This document shows, piece after piece, positions 9,376-18,325 of a stretch of 40,416 bases of DNA. Origin of the DNA: JAZKFT01 sp043760535 (lineage in GTDB: Bacteria; Bacteroidota; Bacteroidia; Chitinophagales; Chitinophagaceae). A model generated the notes under the pieces. That model searched no databases. It had not been told where the DNA came from and saw nothing but the letters and a program-made list of their open reading frames with translations. The translations under genes and the position numbers were made by a program. The DNA lies in contig JAYUOV010000142.1 of the NCBI GenBank assembly GCA_043760535.1, positions 1 through 40,416 on the forward strand, given 5' to 3'. Numbering within the stretch: position 1 is the stretch's first letter; each line of letters opens with the position of its first letter.

Positions 9376-10563
9376 TTAGTAAAAATTGGTTTTATAAGGA
9401 AACCTTATGGCGTACAAATCTTTAACTTTATCCAATATTACTATTCTTAGCTCGTCTATATTTTGCTTTTCGGTGGCCGATACAAAGATGGCGTTGTAGT
9501 TGGTTTCACGGTTCCAGCGATCTTTCAGGTCTTGCATCATCTGGTCTTTTACGCTTTGCTCCAGCCAGTCGTCAAAAGTTTTTGCATCGTACAAATCCAT
9601 TTTATTAAAAACGGTGATGATGGGCTTTTCAAAAGCTCCAATATCCTGCAGCGTTTTGTTTACTATGCCTATCTGATCTTCGTATTGTGGATGGCTAATG
9701 TCCACCACATGCAGCAATACATCGGCTTCTCTCACCTCATCGAGAGTGCTTTTAAAGCTTTCTACCAAATGGTGTGGCAGCTTGCGTATAAACCCCACCG
9801 TATCGCTTAAAAGAAACGGCGTGGCCTCAAAAACTACCTTGCGGGTGGTAGTATCTAGCGTAGCAAATAATTTATTTTCGGCAAAAACCTCGCTTTTACT
9901 CAGCAGGTTCATAATGGTGCTTTTGCCTACGTTGGTATAGCCTACTAATGCCACCCGTATAAATTCCCCTCTTTCCTGCCGTTGGGTGCTGCTTTGTTTG
10001 TCTATTTCCAAGAGGCGTTTGCGAAGCAATCCTATTTTGTCTTTTACTATGCGGCGATCGGTTTCTATTTCAGTTTCGCCGGGGCCCCTGCTTCCAATAC
10101 CGCCGCCCTGTCTTTCCAAATGGCTCCACATGCCACGTAGTCGTGGCAAAATGTATTGGTATTGGGCCAGTTCCACCTGTACTTTTGCCTGTGCACTACG
10201 TGCCCTTGCGGCAAAAATGTCGAGAATTAAATCACTTCGGTCGATGGTTTTAGCACCGGTGGCTTTTTCGATATTGGTAATTTGGCTGCCAGTAAGTTCA
10301 TCATCAAAAATGAGTAAATCCGCTCCTTTAAGTTTTGCATACGTACCTATTTCTTCCAACTTGCCCTTACCTACAAATGTGGCTTTATCTGGATGATCTA
10401 GCCTTTGCCAAAAACGCTTAATGGTAATAGCACCAGCCGTTTCTGCCAAAAATGCCAGTTCGTCTAGGTATTCGTGTGTTTGTGTTTCTGTTTGGTGTTT
10501 TTGCACCAGCCCTACTAGTATGCATTGTACATCCTGCTGTATGGATTTTTTTTTCTCTATCAA
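9376..10563 (-). CDS. hflX: GTPase HflX (ribosome-associated)
   Basis: A 395-residue protein with the N-terminal HflX domain (ATFVGKGKLEEI, DELTGSQITNIEKA, then the glycine-rich GGGIGSRGPGETEIETDRR near residues 153-171) followed by a G domain: G1 GYTNVGKST (208-216), G3 DTVGF (254-258), G4 NKMD (320-323) and G5 SAT (about 367). HflX binds the 50S subunit and splits stalled ribosomes under stress. No ATG is available near the N-terminus: the frame opens after a TAA and the first usable codon is TTG 10563 (MIEKKKS), so a TTG start is likely. A -7-like box (TACTTTTG on this strand) lies 21 bp upstream. Length and motifs are normal for the family. Confidence 0.95.
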   Translation of the reverse strand: MIEKKKSIQQDVQCILVGLVQKHQTETQTHEYLDELAFLAETAGAITIKRFWQRLDHPDKATFVGKGKLEEIGTYAKLKGADLLIFDDELTGSQITNIEKATGAKTIDRSDLILDIFAARARSAQAKVQVELAQYQYILPRLRGMWSHLERQGGGIGSRGPGETEIETDRRIVKDKIGLLRKRLLEIDKQSSTQRQERGEFIRVALVGYTNVGKSTIMNLLSKSEVFAENKLFATLDTTTRKVVFEATPFLLSDTVGFIRKLPHHLVESFKSTLDEVREADVLLHVVDISHPQYEDQIGIVNKTLQDIGAFEKPIITVFNKMDLYDAKTFDDWLEQSVKDQMMQDLKDRWNRETNYNAIFVSATEKQNIDELRIVILDKVKDLYAIRFPYKTNFY

Positions 10564-10583
10564 ATTTTTTTGTGTTTAATAAA

Positions 10584-10591
10584 CAAAAGTA
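10584..10591 (-). promoter_or_regulatory. Candidate -7 element (TACTTTTG) for hflX
   Basis: CAAAAGTA on the plus strand is TACTTTTG on the minus strand, matching the Bacteroidota -7 consensus TAnnTTTG, about 21 bp before the TTG start. No good -33 TTG was found at the usual spacing, so support is weak. Confidence 0.35.
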
Positions 10592-10766
10592 AATCTTAGA
10601 AATGGAGCGATGGTTTTTATTCTTACAAAAAATGAAAACAACAAAATGTCTGTTTTTTGTTTGCAAGAAGGCTGTTTTAAAAATTGTTAATCCTTTTGCA
10701 AGAAGTATTTGCAAAACAATAAATCACATCTTTACACCATTTTACCACCAACTAAAAATTGGGATT

Positions 10767-11213
10767 ATGAAGAAGGTTATAGCATTTATAATTGTTAGTT
10801 CCATTGTTTTTACAGGCAATGATATACAGGCACAAATAAGAAAAATTCCTGCCGCTGTTACACAGGCTTTTAAAGAAAAGTTTCCTGAAGCCGATAATAT
10901 TATTTGGAAAGATAAGCTAACAGGTTTTGAAGCATCTTTTGTAATGAACAAAATAAAATACCAAACCACTTTTAACACAAAAGGAGCGTGGAAGCAAACT
11001 GAAACTTTGGTTACAGAGGAAGATATTCCGGACGAAGTACAAGAAGGATGGGAGAGAAGCAAATACAAAGACTGGGAGCTGCAATCTGTTTCGTTAATAG
11101 AAACAACAGACAGTAAAAAGTTTATGTTGGTAGTGCAAAAATCGGCACTTCAAAAAAAGCGGCTCTACTTTAGTTTCAACGGGCAATTGCTTAAAGACCC
11201 CATTACTTTATAG
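10767..11213 (+). CDS. Secreted PepSY-like (DUF2874-type) protein
   Basis: A 148-residue protein starting at ATG 10767 with a clear signal peptide (MKKVIAFIIVSSIVFTGNDI, cleavage expected after QA). The mature part shows PepSY-like repeat features: IPAAVTQAFKEKFPEADN, IIWKD...FEASF and KYQTTFNTKGAWKQTET, ending in LYFSFNGQLLKDPITL. Such proteins are periplasmic or exported and often sit next to two-component systems or act as inhibitors or folding factors, but no function is established here. Sequence upstream of 10767 is open but has no signal-peptide logic, so this start is preferred. It is divergent from hflX. Confidence 0.85.
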   Translation: MKKVIAFIIVSSIVFTGNDIQAQIRKIPAAVTQAFKEKFPEADNIIWKDKLTGFEASFVMNKIKYQTTFNTKGAWKQTETLVTEEDIPDEVQEGWERSKYKDWELQSVSLIETTDSKKFMLVVQKSALQKKRLYFSFNGQLLKDPITL

Positions 11214-11296
11214 TATTTTTTAAAAGATGGCCTTTAAAAAAATGTAGAGCGGCTACACTTTGGGATGCATGCGACTGCTAAGTAACATTGAGCGGT

Positions 11297-11304
11297 TATT
11301 TTTG
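11297..11304 (+). promoter_or_regulatory. Candidate -7 element (TATTTTTG) for the M1 peptidase gene
   Basis: TATTTTTG fits the TAnnTTTG consensus exactly. A start of transcription about 7 bp later would fall at the ATG at 11309, which favours the next ATG at 11327 as translation start. No -33 TTG at the usual distance was seen. Confidence 0.35.
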
Positions 11305-11326
11305 CACAATGATTAAAGAACCAAGT

Positions 11327-13231
11327 ATGGAGCAAAAGCATTTCGCCAAAGACCGAAATAATATAGTACAGCAGCATTTTAAAATAATCCTTCTCTTTTT
11401 CATTGTACACTTTTCGATACATACAATGGCACAGCCTGGCCGCTGGCAGCAGCGTATAAAATACGCTATGGATGTGAGCCTTGATGTAAATACCAGCCAG
11501 ATTACAGGCAAGCAAACCATTACCTATTTTAACAATTCGCCGGACACATTAAAACGTGTTTTTATGCACCTGTACTGGAATGCATTTAAGCCCGGAAGCA
11601 TGATGGATGAAAACAGCCGCAGTACTGAAAACCTTGTAATAGGCCGGGATACAAAAGGTAAGGATTTGCTGGATTTTGACCGGCGTTTTAAAATTAGGGT
11701 AGCCGATCTGAAACCTGAAGAGCAAGGATGGTGCAGCGTTACACAGATAATGGCCAACGGAAAAATGCTGCAAACCATGTTGCACGAAACCATTTTGGAA
11801 ATTATTTTAGATAAGCCAATCTTGCCAAAAACCTCCCAGCTTTTCAATACGCAGTTTAATTGCCAGGTGCCAAAGCTTAGCCGCCGTAGCGGCCGGGATA
11901 ATGCAGAAGGCATTCGCTATAGCCTTGGCCAATGGTACCCGAAAATAGCTGCTTACGATAACGAAGGTTGGCACGCCGATTCATACATAGCCAGAGAGTT
12001 TTATGGTGTGTGGGGCGACTATGATGTAAACATTGCCATTGATAAAAATTACAAACTTGGCGGAACGGGTATTTTACAAAATGCAGCCGCCATCGGCTGG
12101 GGATACGATAAAGAAGGTTCTGATTTAAAGCCCATTGCTACTGCTACCAGAACATGGAAATTTACCGCTAAAAATGTACACGATTTTATGTGGGCTGCCG
12201 ATACTGCATACAAACACATTACCCGAAAAACGGCAAGCGGGCCTCTATTGCATTTTATTTATAAAGCAGTGGATAGTGTAGAAAACAAATGGCAAAAAAA
12301 TGCAGATAGTGCGGCTATATGTTATCCATTTATGGCTAAAACCTTTGGGTCTTACCCCTACACCGATTATACTTTTATACAAGGTGGCGGTGGCGGTACG
12401 GAGTATCCAATGGCTACCCTTGTGGTAAATGCTTCTCTCGGTACATTTATACACGAATGGTGCCATAGCTGGTACCAAATGCTAATGGCTACCAACGAAA
12501 ATTTACATGCTTGGATGGATGAAGGCTTTACATCTTATGCAGATGCCAGAACACTGGGCTGGCTTCGAAACGACAAAGGTTTTTTGTATAAAAGGGCCTA
12601 CGAATCTTACTTCCGGCTTGTAAGCAGCAAGTTTGATGAAACGATGGGTACGCCTGCTAATTTTACCAACACCAATATGGCTTATAATGGCAATGCCTAC
12701 ACAAAAGGTGCGATTTTTTTGGCACAGCTTGGCTATATAGTAGGCGAAAAAAATCTGGATAAAATACTGCTGGAATACTACAACCAATGGCACTATAAAC
12801 AACCCGAACCAAACGATTTTATAAGGGTGGCACAGCAGGTAAGCGGCTTTGAATTACATTGGTACAAACAATATTTTTTGTACACTACTAAAACCATTGA
12901 TTACTCCATAGATAGTCTTTGGAGCAGTGGGGCTAATACCAATCTTCGTATAAAAAACATGGGTAAAATGGCTATGCCAATAGATGTGCTGCTCACCTTT
13001 AAAGATGGCAGTAAAGAGTGGCATTATATACCATTAGACATGATGTTTGGCAGCAAGCCAGCCGAAGACAGTTTGCAAAGAAAAGTGTATCCAGAATGGC
13101 CCTTTACAAAAGAAACCTACACCATTAGCAGTACTAAAAAACTAACAGATGTGGTAAGTGTAGAAATAGACCCAAGCCTTCGATTAGCCGATGTGGATAG
13201 GAAGAATAACCGGATAGAACTGAAGTGGTAA
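11327..13231 (+). CDS. Secreted M1-family metallopeptidase (gluzincin)
   Basis: About 634 residues. A signal sequence (IILLFFIVHFSIHTMAQ) is followed by an N-terminal M1-like beta domain (YAMDVSLDVNTSQITGKQT) and the catalytic domain. Zinc motif HEWCH at about 376-380, 18 residues, then E in DEGF (about 399): the classic HExxH-x18-E. The exopeptidase GxMEN loop is replaced by GGGGTEYP (about 352-358), common in secreted Bacteroidota M1 members of uncertain substrate. Starts at 11309 (ATG) and 11288 (TTG) are in frame; 11327 is chosen because of the promoter-like box just upstream. The protein probably acts in the periplasm or at the cell surface. No typical T9SS C-terminal domain is seen. Confidence 0.9.
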   Translation: MEQKHFAKDRNNIVQQHFKIILLFFIVHFSIHTMAQPGRWQQRIKYAMDVSLDVNTSQITGKQTITYFNNSPDTLKRVFMHLYWNAFKPGSMMDENSRSTENLVIGRDTKGKDLLDFDRRFKIRVADLKPEEQGWCSVTQIMANGKMLQTMLHETILEIILDKPILPKTSQLFNTQFNCQVPKLSRRSGRDNAEGIRYSLGQWYPKIAAYDNEGWHADSYIAREFYGVWGDYDVNIAIDKNYKLGGTGILQNAAAIGWGYDKEGSDLKPIATATRTWKFTAKNVHDFMWAADTAYKHITRKTASGPLLHFIYKAVDSVENKWQKNADSAAICYPFMAKTFGSYPYTDYTFIQGGGGGTEYPMATLVVNASLGTFIHEWCHSWYQMLMATNENLHAWMDEGFTSYADARTLGWLRNDKGFLYKRAYESYFRLVSSKFDETMGTPANFTNTNMAYNGNAYTKGAIFLAQLGYIVGEKNLDKILLEYYNQWHYKQPEPNDFIRVAQQVSGFELHWYKQYFLYTTKTIDYSIDSLWSSGANTNLRIKNMGKMAMPIDVLLTFKDGSKEWHYIPLDMMFGSKPAEDSLQRKVYPEWPFTKETYTISSTKKLTDVVSVEIDPSLRLADVDRKNNRIELKW

Positions 13232-13287
13232 GGCTTGCTTCATTTTCTTAACGCAACCTTATTTTTACAACTTATGGTGTACTAGCG

Positions 13288-13611
13288 TTATCGATTTTTT
13301 TTTTTGCGTCGAAAAAAATCTTTTAAAAACCGCCAATAGAGTGGAAGCATGAGAAAGTGAAATGCTTTAATCCAAAGCATTGCCCCACCCCACTGAGAAA
13401 AATAAGCAATTGCATAAAAGGTTACAGGTAAGCAAAAGAAAAGCATTAACAGGGCTGTGTATCCATTGTATGTTCTGTTTTCGCCGGATATACTTAATTG
13501 CAACTTGTTTTTTACCCCATTAATAAAAGTAAAATGTGGAAACATATTTTGTAGCGATACCTTATTTGCCAATAAAAATAACTGGCTGTTATACACGGTT
13601 ATCTTCCATGG
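13288..13611 (-). pseudogene. Probable C-terminal continuation of the HTTM-like gene behind an in-frame TGA
   Basis: Directly after the TGA at 13614-13612 the same frame stays open as PWKITVYNSQLFLLANKV and on to ...WRFLKDFFRRKKKNR. It contains two hydrophobic stretches (ALLMLFFCLPVTFYAIAYF and MLWIKAFHFLMLPLYWRFL) and a basic tail. There is no ATG near the front; only a GTG at 13596 could serve. Because the frame is shared with the membrane protein upstream and no start logic exists, it is best read as the tail of that gene, lost by a TGG-to-TGA type change, or a readthrough product. A separate small membrane protein starting at GTG remains possible. Confidence 0.5.
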
Positions 13612-14361
13612 TCAGCTGGTAAAAACTAAGTAAGAAAATGCGAGTGTAAAATAAAACGGACCAAAGGATGTTCCCAGCATAAATATCATTATGGTATGAA
13701 ATGACACACAGATCAGTATGCCTGTTTTGTAAAAGCGCTTTACAATAAAGCAAATACCCACAATCAACTCAATAAAAATACTTAAAATGCCAAGGGCCGT
13801 CGATAGCGCTTTTGGTGGAAATAAAGCTGCTATGGTTTGATAAATATCTACCTGATGTCTTGTTACCAATAAGGTTTCCATGTAGTTGCCTGTCCACCAG
13901 TCTGCCAAAAACAGTTTATTAATAAAAGCACCAAAATAAAGGATAATCAACTGAATTTTTACAAGGGAATTGCCTGTGGTATTGTTACTTAAACCTATAA
14001 CAATAAACATAGCCGACAAAAAAGTATGTGCTACAGAAAGGCAGGGACGGCATGCAAAAAGACTGAATAAAAATGTACACCCAGTTACAAAAGCCCCGAT
14101 ACGTATATAAGGTGTAAAAATCGTTACAAAGGCACTTACTCTAAAGATCCATAACATTACTTTATTGAACTGGTCTGTATTCCCTAACTGCTCAATAAAA
14201 TCGAAATAGGGTATATGTCTGCCAAATGGTGAAATGTCATTGGCTAATACCAAAATAGCCAAAAATCTTACCATTATTACTAGCTGTGGAGTAAGACCCA
14301 TTTGCTTTAGCGAAAGTAGCTGCAGCAAATAAGTAGCTACGTAATTTGATATACTTTTCAT
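13612..14361 (-). CDS. Multi-spanning membrane protein, HTTM/DoxX-like
   Basis: A 249-residue protein from ATG 14361 with about six hydrophobic segments: LVIMVRFLAILVLA, VMLWIFRVSAFVTIF, FVTGCTFLFSLFA, VAHTFLSAMFIVIGL, IQLIILYFGAFI and ALGILSIFIELIVGICFIV, ending FYFTLAFSYLVFTS. The arrangement, with ADWWTGNYM between segments, resembles HTTM (vitamin K carboxylase-like) membrane proteins, function unknown. Its ATG overlaps the stop of the upstream gene (ATGA), so the two are translationally coupled. The TGA that ends it may be a lesion, since the frame continues for another 107 codons. Confidence 0.65.
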   Translation of the reverse strand: MKSISNYVATYLLQLLSLKQMGLTPQLVIMVRFLAILVLANDISPFGRHIPYFDFIEQLGNTDQFNKVMLWIFRVSAFVTIFTPYIRIGAFVTGCTFLFSLFACRPCLSVAHTFLSAMFIVIGLSNNTTGNSLVKIQLIILYFGAFINKLFLADWWTGNYMETLLVTRHQVDIYQTIAALFPPKALSTALGILSIFIELIVGICFIVKRFYKTGILICVSFHTIMIFMLGTSFGPFYFTLAFSYLVFTS

Positions 14362-14711
14362 GGGTAAGCCCAAGTTTTTGCAGTGCCCCCATTTTCTGTG
14401 TATTGCATCCGTACTACTGTTTTATCTGAATAACCGTTCTGTCTTTCGTGTTCTTTAATAAAATCTTTTACATTTTGCATCTGGTGTGCTTCCCAGCCTT
14501 TGGCTGGTATGCCATAGCGTATCTGTATTTCTTTATCGGTAAGCAGAACGCCGTTTAACACACAGGTAATATTATAAAAATTTTGGGTATTATGCGGTGC
14601 CCAGCAAAAGTGTTTGCCGGTTTTAAACTGAGATACAATTACAGATACAATCTGTATCAAAAAAAATGCTACCGTAAGAGTGCGAATAGCTATTCTAAAA
14701 AGAGGTTTCAT
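14358..14711 (-). CDS. Hypothetical single-pass membrane protein
   Basis: A 117-residue protein from ATG 14711 with one N-terminal membrane segment (AIRTLTVAFFLIQIVSVIVS) followed by a soluble part containing HFCWAPHNTQNFYNITCVLNG and RYGIPAKGWEAHQMQNVKDF. The Cys pair and Trp-rich segment look conserved rather than random. I do not recognise the family. Its TGA overlaps the ATG of the HTTM-like gene by four bases, so it probably works with that membrane protein. Confidence 0.7.
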   Translation of the reverse strand: MKPLFRIAIRTLTVAFFLIQIVSVIVSQFKTGKHFCWAPHNTQNFYNITCVLNGVLLTDKEIQIRYGIPAKGWEAHQMQNVKDFIKEHERQNGYSDKTVVRMQYTENGGTAKTWAYP

Positions 14712-14816
14712 CAAAAAATAAAATTACGAATCACCATTATTTTAGAAAAAATGATTGCTTACAGTTTCAGTTAAACAAACTTCGCTTGTTATGCCACAAT
14801 AGCTTCCCTAAAAAAA

Positions 14817-15998
14817 TTATTTAAAAGCATTTAGCCCCGTTACATCCATACCTGTAATCAGTAAATGAATATCATGTGTGCCTTCGTAAGTAATTACACT
14901 TTCCAGGTTCATCATGTGGCGCATAATGCTGTATTCGCCTGTAATGCCCATGCCGCCGAGCATTTGGCGAGCCTCACGGCAAATGTTGGTGGCCAGCTCG
15001 CAACTGTTTCTTTTAGCCATACTTATTTGGGCAGGTGTGGCACGGCCTTCGTTCATTAAAACACCAAGCCGCCATACCAGTAGCTGGCCTTTGGTAATTT
15101 CTGTAATCATCTCTGCCAGCTTTTTTTGCTGTAATTGAAAGCCAGCTATAGGCCTGCCAAACTGCACCCGCTGCTGTGCATATCGAAGGGCCGTATCGTA
15201 GCAATCCATGGCGGCACCTAACGCACCCCAGGCAATGCCATAGCGGGCTTTGCTGAGGCAGCCCAGCGGGCCTTTTAATCCTTTTACATTGGGTAAAATA
15301 TTTTCTTTTGGCACTTTTACATTGTCAAAAACCAGTTCGCCGGTGGCACTTGCCCGTAGGCTCCATTTGCCATGTGTGGTTGGCGTTGTAAACCCCTCCA
15401 TACCACGTTCTACTATTACCCCACGAATAATGCCTTCTTCATCTTTGGCCCATACCACGGCCACCTGGCTAAATGGGGCATTGCTAATCCACATTTTAGC
15501 ACCATTAAGTATTACATGGTCGCCGGCATCTTTAATATTGGTAAGCATTCCGCCAGGGTCGCTGCCATGGTTGGGTTCGGTTAAACCAAAACAGCCGAGC
15601 CATTCGCCGCTGGCCAGTTTGGGTAAATATTTATGGCGTTGCTCCTCATTGCCGTAGGCGTAAATAGGGTACATAACCAGCGAACCCTGAACAGATGCGG
15701 TGCTGCGTACACCGCTGTCGCCCCGTTCTAGTTCCTGCATCATTAGGCCGTAACTTATGTAATCGAGGCCTCCACCACCGTATGTTTCAGGCACAGTTGG
15801 TCCAAAGCAACCGATATCTCCCAGTTGTTTTACAATCTGCTGTGGAAACTCGGCACGTTGTGCGTAATCTTCTATTATTGGGCTAATTTCTTTTTTTACA
15901 TAAGTACGTACTGTATCCCTCACCATTTTGTGTTCTTCGGTTAGTAATTCGTCTAGTTGGTAGTAGTCGGGGCTGGTAAAAAGGTCTTGCTGTGGCAT
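14817..15998 (-). CDS. gcdH: Acyl-CoA dehydrogenase, glutaryl-CoA dehydrogenase type
   Basis: A 393-residue FAD enzyme of the acyl-CoA dehydrogenase family. Family motifs: CFGLTEPNHGSDPGGM (FAD/substrate site), KMWISNAPFSQVAVVWA, RVQFGRPIAGFQLQQKKLA, QMLGGMGITGEYSIMRHMMN, and catalytic Glu at about 372 in VITYEGTHDIH. The combination of TEPNHGSDP and TYEGTHDIHLLITG is typical of glutaryl-CoA dehydrogenases, which oxidise and decarboxylate glutaryl-CoA to crotonyl-CoA in lysine and tryptophan breakdown. Electrons would pass to ETF, not encoded here. The start ATG 15998 lies shortly after a good promoter. The gene appears to be monocistronic. Substrate choice is inferred from overall likeness. 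Confidence 0.87.
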   Translation of the reverse strand: MPQQDLFTSPDYYQLDELLTEEHKMVRDTVRTYVKKEISPIIEDYAQRAEFPQQIVKQLGDIGCFGPTVPETYGGGGLDYISYGLMMQELERGDSGVRSTASVQGSLVMYPIYAYGNEEQRHKYLPKLASGEWLGCFGLTEPNHGSDPGGMLTNIKDAGDHVILNGAKMWISNAPFSQVAVVWAKDEEGIIRGVIVERGMEGFTTPTTHGKWSLRASATGELVFDNVKVPKENILPNVKGLKGPLGCLSKARYGIAWGALGAAMDCYDTALRYAQQRVQFGRPIAGFQLQQKKLAEMITEITKGQLLVWRLGVLMNEGRATPAQISMAKRNSCELATNICREARQMLGGMGITGEYSIMRHMMNLESVITYEGTHDIHLLITGMDVTGLNAFK

Positions 15999-16022
15999 GG
16001 TACTTTATTATTTATATAAATG

Positions 16023-16052
16023 CAAATATAGATTGCACTTGTGTGCCATCAA
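16023..16052 (-). promoter_or_regulatory. Bacteroidota-type promoter for gcdH
   Basis: On the minus strand TATATTTG (16030-16023) matches the -7 box TAnnTTTG, with TTG (16052-16050) as -33 at 19 bp spacing. Transcription would start near 16016, giving a leader of about 18 bases before ATG 15998. Confidence 0.55.
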
Positions 16053-16302
16053 CATGGTATGGCTAATTCTTATTTTGCGGTGGTATAAAATATCGGAGTC
16101 CGTATTTCGGCTACAACAAATGATTGAATCCTACAAATGTTCATCAGCAATAGTCAGGTATTTACGCCGCTAGCGTAAAAAATTAGCAAGAAGTAAGACT
16201 CTTAATAGGTGGATGGGTTTTTCTGTAACACTTAAAACAAGTATGAGCCTATGGTGTAGCATCTTTAGTTACCTAAAAAATGCAATGTTTTGCCAAAAGC
16301 AT
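16053..16302. other. Intergenic stretch without visible features
   Basis: Together with the promoter this makes a 304-bp gap between gcdH and the glucosaminidase gene. No open frame, RNA gene or convincing terminator was seen. Confidence 0.5.
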
Positions 16303-17319
16303 TTATTTTTTTACCAGTTTTGGTGTTTTAGATGCATAGCTCTGCAAATAAATTTTTTCGCCAACGGCGGGAATATTAATGGATGAAAGCTGGTTGTATT
16401 GCAGCAGATTACTAAGCCGTATCCCTTCGTTTTGGCTAATTTGCCAAAGGGTTTCGCCCGGCTTTACTTCATGTATATGCTGGCTGCCTTTTTTTTGTTT
16501 TTTTTCTAAAAAAACATATTGCCCTTGTGGTAAAATATTGGTTTTGTCCATATCGTTCCAGCTAATAAGGTTGGGCATACTTACTTTATGGGCAATGGCC
16601 AATGCCAGTAGCGATGTTCCTTTTTGAGCATACAATACCTTGCAATTATTAATGGTAAAAATGCCTTTGGGATAATCAATAGCCACACCTGCATCTGCCG
16701 TTGTAAGCAATGTTTTGCTGTTTTCTGTGGCAATTACAGCAATGGGTTTCTCTATGCTAACGGCCTTTGTATTAATGGCTGGCAGTGGTACATCATTAAG
16801 TAGTGGTTGGCGGTTAAGTGCCAGCAAAGTATAATCGTTTAGGCGGTATTTTTCTATAGTGCTAATAAGTGCCTGTGCGTAGCGTGGGTTGGTAGCGTAA
16901 CCTGCCTGTTTTAAGCCCTTGGCCCAGGCATTGTAATCGGTGGCATCATACCCAAAAAGAAAGGCGTAGCGTTGGCTGCTACGCAAAAAATCAGAGTGGT
17001 CTATGTACGATTGAATGGCCGAATCGTAAGCCCGGAAGCATTCCTGTCGGGCATCATCATCGTGGCGAACGCTGCGGCCTGTCCAGGTGTTTCTGCATTT
17101 AATGCCAAAGTGGTTATTGCTTCGCATTACTAATTCGCTTTTGCCTGCACTGCTTTCGAATATTCCCTGAGCCAGTGTAATGGCGGCCGGTACGCCGGAA
17201 CGCTGCATTTCGGCAATGGCAATATCCTTGTACTGGTTAATGTACTGCTTCACCGTTAGCGAATCCTGAGCAAAAGCTTTGGAAAAGATGAAGATGGATA
17301 TGTATAGGAGTTTTTTCAT
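16303..17319 (-). CDS. Secreted glucosaminidase (GH73-like) with LysM domain
   Basis: A 338-residue exported cell-wall hydrolase: signal peptide MKKLLYISIFIFSKAFAQ, a GH73/FlgJ-like N-acetylglucosaminidase domain at about 20-165 (GVPAAITLAQGIFESSAGKS with the catalytic Glu, then NNHFGIKCRNTWTGRSV, AYDSAIQSYIDHSDFL, YNAWAKGLKQAGYATNPRYA), a linker, a degenerate LysM-like piece (LLALAIAHKVSMPNLISWN) and a clear C-terminal LysM (HEVKPGETLWQISQNEG ... LLQYNQL). LysM binds peptidoglycan, so the enzyme probably trims or remodels the wall. The length fits single-catalytic-domain Bacteroidota homologues. Neighbours are unrelated metabolic genes. Confidence 0.92.
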   Translation of the reverse strand: MKKLLYISIFIFSKAFAQDSLTVKQYINQYKDIAIAEMQRSGVPAAITLAQGIFESSAGKSELVMRSNNHFGIKCRNTWTGRSVRHDDDARQECFRAYDSAIQSYIDHSDFLRSSQRYAFLFGYDATDYNAWAKGLKQAGYATNPRYAQALISTIEKYRLNDYTLLALNRQPLLNDVPLPAINTKAVSIEKPIAVIATENSKTLLTTADAGVAIDYPKGIFTINNCKVLYAQKGTSLLALAIAHKVSMPNLISWNDMDKTNILPQGQYVFLEKKQKKGSQHIHEVKPGETLWQISQNEGIRLSNLLQYNQLSSINIPAVGEKIYLQSYASKTPKLVKK

Positions 17320-17477
17320 TGTTGTTTGGTGAAATATGAAGAGAAAGCTGTGAGCGATGAAAAGAGTGAACTGAGTATTGGGTTAAACGGATTTTGTTTT
17401 AAAAGGTTGCGATTTTATTAGATGCTGCAAGATTAGCCAAAACACCGCATAAGCCATCTCTGGTTTTATTAACGAAT

Positions 17478-18116
17478 TCACATGCGTTTTCTTATCAACA
17501 TCAATCCATCTCTTACGGTTAGTATCATTTGCTCTACGGTTTCATCATTTTTTACATGCTCGTTAAAGGCGGCAATGGCTTTGGCATTCTTGCCGGTAAC
17601 CGGTTCTTTCATCACTTCTCCATGAAAAAATACATTGTCGGCCAAAATCCAGCCGTTGGGTTGTAGGTTAGGCAAAACCATGTTGTAATAGTTAATATAT
17701 CCAAGTTTGTCTGCATCTATAAACACTAAATCCCATTTTTCGTTTAACTGTGGAATTACCTCAAGTGCATTACCAATGTGCAAATGAATATTGTTTTTGT
17801 ACGATGACCTATTAAAATATGCTTGTGCCGTGGCTGCATCTTCTTCCCTTAATTCTAGGGTGTGTAGTTGTCCATCATCTGCCAAACCTTCGGCCAGGCA
17901 AAGGCCGCTAAAGCCGGTAAACGTGCCAATTTCTAAAATGCGTTTTGGCCGTATCATTCGGCTAAGGAATTGTAGTAGCAACCCTTGTTCTTTACCACTT
18001 ACCATGTGGGCATGAGGATGATTGGCCAGCGAGTATTCTAGCACTTCATTTACCAATGGCCTAAGCCCCGAACAATAAAGGTTGCTGTATGCTTCTACTT
18101 GTGGTTGTATAATCAT
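17478..18116 (-). CDS. SAM-dependent O-methyltransferase (class I, catechol/caffeoyl-CoA type)
   Basis: A 212-residue methyltransferase. SAM motif I RILEIGTFTGFSGLCLAEGL (about 59-78), acidic residue ending the next strand in LHTLELREED, then WDLVFIDADKLGYINYYN (metal-binding Asp in the FIDADK motif) and GWILADNVFFHGEV (second metal ligands D-N). These are the hallmarks of the Mg-dependent O-methyltransferase family 3, which methylates catechols and related diols. The physiological substrate is unknown. The start at ATG 18116 is unambiguous. The gene lies in the same orientation as the flavoreductase upstream, 209 bp away. Confidence 0.92.
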   Translation of the reverse strand: MIIQPQVEAYSNLYCSGLRPLVNEVLEYSLANHPHAHMVSGKEQGLLLQFLSRMIRPKRILEIGTFTGFSGLCLAEGLADDGQLHTLELREEDAATAQAYFNRSSYKNNIHLHIGNALEVIPQLNEKWDLVFIDADKLGYINYYNMVLPNLQPNGWILADNVFFHGEVMKEPVTGKNAKAIAAFNEHVKNDETVEQMILTVRDGLMLIRKRM

Positions 18117-18325
18117 TTGTTGTTTTGTATTGATGGTTACTTAGTAAAGCATAAAATAGAGAATTTTGTTATCCTCTTTTTCTGCGAAGCCGCAAAAAAA
18201 TCTGCTTAACCAAAAAAATTAGGGCAGGTCATTTTTCCACAACACTTCCCTCCCGATATTCTTACCGGGCAAGCTGTGTGCTAAGCATCATGCCTAAGAT
18301 TGTGAGCAACTTCTAGGGTTTTACC

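Noticed and set aside
10418..10714. Minus-strand frame overlapping the hflX start
   Set aside because: Overlaps the conserved N-terminus of hflX in another frame and resembles no protein family.
13500..13611. DCC1-like thiol-disulfide domain after the HTTM-like protein
   Set aside because: The position and ITVYNSQLF start are suggestive, but no cysteines are present and the match is too weak to call.
18180..18215. Hairpin after the flavoreductase gene as a terminator
   Set aside because: A small TGCG/CGCA stem exists but the T-run is on the wrong side for the minus-strand transcript.
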